From JBJXGE01 sp046154185 (GTDB taxonomy: Bacteria; Planctomycetota; UBA8108; UBA1146; JAJFFE01), in NCBI GenBank assembly GCA_046154185.1, contig JBJXGE010000097.1, forward strand, positions 18,119-82,118: a stretch of 64,000 nt of DNA, given 5' to 3'. The notes beneath the pieces were generated by a model that searched no databases, had not been told where the DNA came from, and saw nothing but the letters and a program-made list of their open reading frames with translations. The position numbers were made by a program, and so were the translations under genes. Of the stretch, positions 61,433 through 64,000 are shown piece by piece (within the stretch, counting starts at the first letter, position 1; every line of letters begins with the position of its first letter).

Positions 61433-61840
61433 TCACGCGCTGTTGACCACGATCTTGCGTGGACGCGTCTCGGCCGCGCGCGGTAAGCGCAAGCTCAGGA
61501 CGCCGTCTTTCAAGTCCGCGTTGATGCCCGCGGAATCGATGACGTTACTGACGCGAAACGTGCGTTCGAAGACACCGGGCAGCGATTCCTCGAGGACGCG
61601 GCGCATGCCGACCCGCGAACGCGGCCGGGCGATACCGCGCACCGTCAGCGCGCCATACTCGAGACTGACTTCGAGGTCTTCGCGCGCGACGCCGGGCATG
61701 TCGAGATGCAACGTCACGCCGTCGGCGTTCTCGAGGACATCCACTGCCGGCGAGTAGTGCGGTTGATTTTCGAAATTCGCGCCGGCGGCCTCGATGTCGG
61801 TCGCTGGAACGCGCTGTGAAGCAGTATTGGCTTGGCTCAT
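61433..61840 (-). CDS. Hsp20/alpha-crystallin small heat shock protein
   Basis: This 135-residue chaperone holds the alpha-crystallin domain: VDVLENADGVTLHLDMPGV near residue 33, EDLEVSLEYGALTVRG, and the GVLSLRLPRA (A-x-x-x-n-G-V-L) signature near 113. The IxI-type tail is RKIVVNSA. Small Hsps bind unfolded proteins and stop aggregation. The ATG at 61840 is preceded by AGAGGAA. It is the second gene of a two-gene minus-strand unit with a homologue 66 bases upstream, a common arrangement. Confidence 0.93.
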   Translation of the reverse strand: MSQANTASQRVPATDIEAAGANFENQPHYSPAVDVLENADGVTLHLDMPGVAREDLEVSLEYGALTVRGIARPRSRVGMRRVLEESLPGVFERTFRVSNVIDSAGINADLKDGVLSLRLPRAAETRPRKIVVNSA

Positions 61841-61906
61841 GGTTTTCCTCTTTCTCTCTGCTCGCGCGCTTGCGCGCGCGCGCTGTTATCCGTTACTTGA
61901 CTCCGC

Positions 61907-62341
61907 TCACTTGACTTCGATGCGACGCGGCTGCGTTTCGGCGCGCTTCGGCAAACGAATCGTGAGGATGCCGTTCTCCAGCTCGGCCGTGATCTGCTCA
62001 AAATCGGTATTCGCCGGCATCTGCACCGAGCGACGCATGTTGCCTGACAGGCGACCGATCGAGTGGCGTGTGACACCCTGCGTCGAGGGCGCCGCGCGCG
62101 TTGCACTGATCACCAGATTGCGATCCACGACTTCCAAGTGCAGATCTTCGCGCTTCACGCCCGGAACCTCGGCCTCGATGACATAGCCGTTCTGTTTTTC
62201 CCAAATATTGAGCGCAGGCGCGTCCGCGACGAGACCATTGCGTTGGGGTTCGAATGGCGTGAAGAACTCCTCGAACATCCGATTGAATTCGTCGCCGAAG
62301 TTGAGACGTTTCGGAATCGCGCGGTAGAGAGTTGTTAGCAT
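61907..62341 (-). CDS. Hsp20/alpha-crystallin small heat shock protein
   Basis: This 144-residue chaperone has a flexible N-terminus (RLNFGDEFNRMFEEFF), then the alpha-crystallin domain: LNIWEKQNGYVIEAEVPGV near 45, REDLHLEVVDRNLVISA, and ENGILTIRLPKR near 125. The C-terminal tail ends RRIEVK. I start it at ATG 62341, which follows CAGGAG; a longer frame upstream is not credible. It is the first gene of the Hsp20 pair and is more like class A proteins than the second copy. No CIRCE operator was seen upstream. Confidence 0.93.
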   Translation of the reverse strand: MLTTLYRAIPKRLNFGDEFNRMFEEFFTPFEPQRNGLVADAPALNIWEKQNGYVIEAEVPGVKREDLHLEVVDRNLVISATRAAPSTQGVTRHSIGRLSGNMRRSVQMPANTDFEQITAELENGILTIRLPKRAETQPRRIEVK

Positions 62342-62664
62342 GTTGTGCTCCTGTTCTGTCTCGACTGAACCAATCACTGCATGGGGCCATGGACTGCGGA
62401 CCACAAAGCAGAGTGTGTTCCAATTCGAGTGCGTTGGTGCAAGCTGGGGCTTTGCGAGGGTTAATCGCGTTGGCTGCACGAAAGCGGCGCGCCGCGGCTG
62501 CCAACTTGGCGAAGCGGCGTTAGCGAGCGCCGTGGCTCGACGTACGCCGTTTGTCAAACTGGCAGCGCGCGCAAATGCCTGGGATTCTCGGCGACGTTGC
62601 TCAAGCTGCGCGGTCGGCGAGCCGAATTTTCATGAGACGGCGCAGCCCATACCTCGCGAGGCTC
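62342..62664. other. 323-base divergent intergenic region
   Basis: This region separates the minus-strand Hsp20 pair and the plus-strand glycosyltransferase, so both promoters should lie here. I did not find a CIRCE element or a clear sigma-32 promoter. GCGAGG precedes the glycosyltransferase ATG (62665). Confidence 0.45.
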
Positions 62665-63888
62665 ATGCACGCACTCTTCACCGCGGATCACTTCGATCTC
62701 GACAACCTCGGCGGCGCTGGCCGAGTGTTGTGGGAACTCGTCGAGAGATTTGTGCGGCGCGGTCACGACGTAAGTCTCGTCGCCGGCTCCCGGGCGCCGG
62801 CGATTCGGCGCCTCCAGACGCAGCGCGCCGCCTTTCAGTGGATCAGCTTTCCGTATCCGTTGCGCGGCGCGCGCGGCGCTGGCTTCTTCTTCAATGTGCG
62901 GCGTGATTTTCGTAACGCACTCGAGCTCCTCTCGGCGCCGCCGGACGTCGTCATTCACAATCAACCGCTCACAGGTGAATTGTGCGGCGAACGGCCAGAG
63001 CGCTCGGTCTACATTTTTCACTCGCCGTGGCCCGCCGAGTATCTCGCCGATCGCTGCAGCGCCGAGTCGGCGCGGCTCGGGAGCAAATTGGGGGCGCGTA
63101 CGCGTCTTGCAGTTGGCGCGCGTCGATTTCTCGAACGGCGCGTCGTGGAGCGCGCGGGCGCGATCGTCACCTTGTCACAACACATGCGCGAACGACTCGT
63201 TCATCTGCACCGCATCGACGAAGAAAAAGTTCACGTTTGCCCGGGCGGCGTTGATCTAGCGCAATTTCAATCCGTCGATGCCTGTCGGCGCGCAAAGTTG
63301 CGCGCGCAATTGCAGGTCGCGCCGGAAGAGCTGTTGCTGGTCAGCGTGCGCCGGCTCGTCCATCGGACGGGCATCGATTTGTTGCTCGATGCATTGGCGC
63401 TTCTGAGTCGCGAGACGCGTGCGCGCTTCAGAGTCATACTCGCCGGTCGCGGGCCGCTCGAAGCCGAGTTGCGCACCCGCTCGCGCGGACTCGGTCTCAA
63501 CGAATGCGTACGGTTCGCGGGCTATGTCAGCGACGATTCGCTCGCGGAACTCTACGCCGCGGCCGATCTCGCCGTCGTGCCGACCCGCGCGCTCGAGGGT
63601 TTCGGTTTGAGCACTCTCGAGGCGCTGGCGTGCGGCACACCCGTCTTGGCGACCGCGATCGGCGGCTCAGTGGAGATATTGCGCGGCCTCGACGAGCGAC
63701 TCTTGTGCGCCGAAGCCACTCCGCAGTCACTCGCCGGCGCGCTTTTTCAGTGGGCGACGGATCGTGCGGCGCTCGCGGCCCTGCGCGCACGCTGTCGACC
63801 GTTCGTCGAAGCCAACTATTCCTGGGATGAAATGACCGACCGAGTCGAAGCGCTGGCGGTCGGCGAATTCGAGCCCGCGCTCGCTTAA
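62665..63888 (+). CDS. glycosyltransferase family 4
   Basis: This 407-residue GT-B enzyme begins MHALFTADHFDLDNLGGAGR, with the family's glycine-rich acceptor loop. VHVCPGGVDLAQF near 195 opens the donor half, VILAGRGPLEAEL near 255 and the E-x7-E set EGFGLSTLEAL near 315 match family 4, as does PVLATAIGGSVEI. A longer frame upstream to 62551 is open, but the ATG at 62665 follows GCGAGG and gives the standard start. It is followed by a terminator and stands alone. Donor and acceptor are unknown. Confidence 0.87.
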   Translation: MHALFTADHFDLDNLGGAGRVLWELVERFVRRGHDVSLVAGSRAPAIRRLQTQRAAFQWISFPYPLRGARGAGFFFNVRRDFRNALELLSAPPDVVIHNQPLTGELCGERPERSVYIFHSPWPAEYLADRCSAESARLGSKLGARTRLAVGARRFLERRVVERAGAIVTLSQHMRERLVHLHRIDEEKVHVCPGGVDLAQFQSVDACRRAKLRAQLQVAPEELLLVSVRRLVHRTGIDLLLDALALLSRETRARFRVILAGRGPLEAELRTRSRGLGLNECVRFAGYVSDDSLAELYAAADLAVVPTRALEGFGLSTLEALACGTPVLATAIGGSVEILRGLDERLLCAEATPQSLAGALFQWATDRAALAALRARCRPFVEANYSWDEMTDRVEALAVGEFEPALA

Positions 63889-63913
63889 ACGAATCGTCCG
63901 AGCCAAAAAATTA

Positions 63914-63953
63914 CCCCCACCGGACCATCCGGCGGGGGCGAATCGACTTTTTT
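63914..63953 (+). terminator. rho-independent terminator after the glycosyltransferase
   Basis: CCCCCACCGG pairs with CCGGCGGGGG (one mismatch) around a short loop at 63914-63938, followed by a six-T run at 63948-63953. An A-run at 63905-63910 lies on the other side, so it may act in both directions. Confidence 0.75.
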
Positions 63954-64000
63954 CCGCATCCGCCTCGCGGGACCCGCGAATCGCGAAGCGAATGGACACC

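Noticed and set aside
62342..62664. CIRCE or sigma-32 promoter upstream of the Hsp20 pair
   Set aside because: A CCCCAT stretch lies in the right area, but no matching -35 element or TTAGCACTC/GAGTGCTAA inverted repeat could be found.

Overview
The window is a high-GC (about 60-65% by eye), densely coding bacterial chromosome segment. It most resembles an uncultured member of the Planctomycetota. The evidence is secreted proteins with dockerin/EF-hand-like repeats of the 'NADGAFNIADAI..L..LF' type, a DUF1844 protein, long secreted proteins of unknown function, tandem secreted amidohydrolases, a Kdo-activating enzyme (so a Gram-negative-type outer layer) and many surface-sugar genes. No rRNA, tRNA or CRISPR array was seen. 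This placement is inference from gene style.

Layout. (1) 1-10421: a plus-strand surface-sugar block with a PtmA-like short-chain dehydrogenase, an aldehyde dehydrogenase, a NeuB-type synthase, a NeuA-type cytidylyltransferase, a transketolase (after a 460-base repeat-rich gap), a WaaE-like glycosyltransferase and an MsbA-like ABC exporter with a large extra domain. (2) 10531-13844: a secreted protein of unknown function, a cysteine dioxygenase-like enzyme, then a minus-strand pair (secreted helical protein and an isoaspartyl peptidase/asparaginase with a duplicated active-site motif). (3) 13971-18844: a minus-strand polysaccharide operon (epimerase, polyprenyl-phosphate sugar transferase, DegT aminotransferase, glycosyltransferase). 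(4) 18983-19818: queC preceded by a 39-codon small ORF. (5) 19962-30447: a plus-strand run of glycosyltransferase, kdsB, pyrG, DUF1844, metG, a large TPR-CHAT protease-like protein and a COG2187/COG0645 kinase-like fusion. (6) 30835-35029: a Gly/Val-rich regulatory-domain membrane protein and a long secreted protein whose reading frame is split by one in-frame TAG. (7) 35338-45394: DNA repair (mutS, uvrC), an MshEN-domain protein, an RsbW-like ATPase with a STAS partner, a REP-associated (Y1) transposase, a CPA1 antiporter and trmB. (8) 45638-51159: nucleotide-sugar dehydrogenase, nucleotidyltransferase-like protein, tandem HD-GYP phosphodiesterase, a hairpin/repeat cluster and a TauE/SafE permease. 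(9) 51300-59156: DUF4331 protein with a nested dockerin repeat, ECF sigma/ChrR-like pair, DUF4177 protein, two amidohydrolases, a paralogue of the secreted protein at 10531, and a family-2 glycosyltransferase. (10) 59170-63888: lamin-tail/dockerin secreted protein, two Hsp20 chaperones and a glycosyltransferase.

How it fits together. At least ten genes serve envelope polysaccharide: an acidic sugar is made, CTP-activated and presumably transferred; KdsB and PyrG supply CMP-Kdo and CTP; the minus-strand operon and the UDP-sugar dehydrogenase make a lipid-linked repeat; the ABC protein may flip a lipid-linked product. The best candidates for new biology are the acid-sugar block with its transketolase and aldehyde dehydrogenase, the TPR-CHAT protein inside a housekeeping operon, the peptidase with two copies of its nucleophile motif, the amber-split secreted protein, and the exporter with an inserted extracytoplasmic domain.
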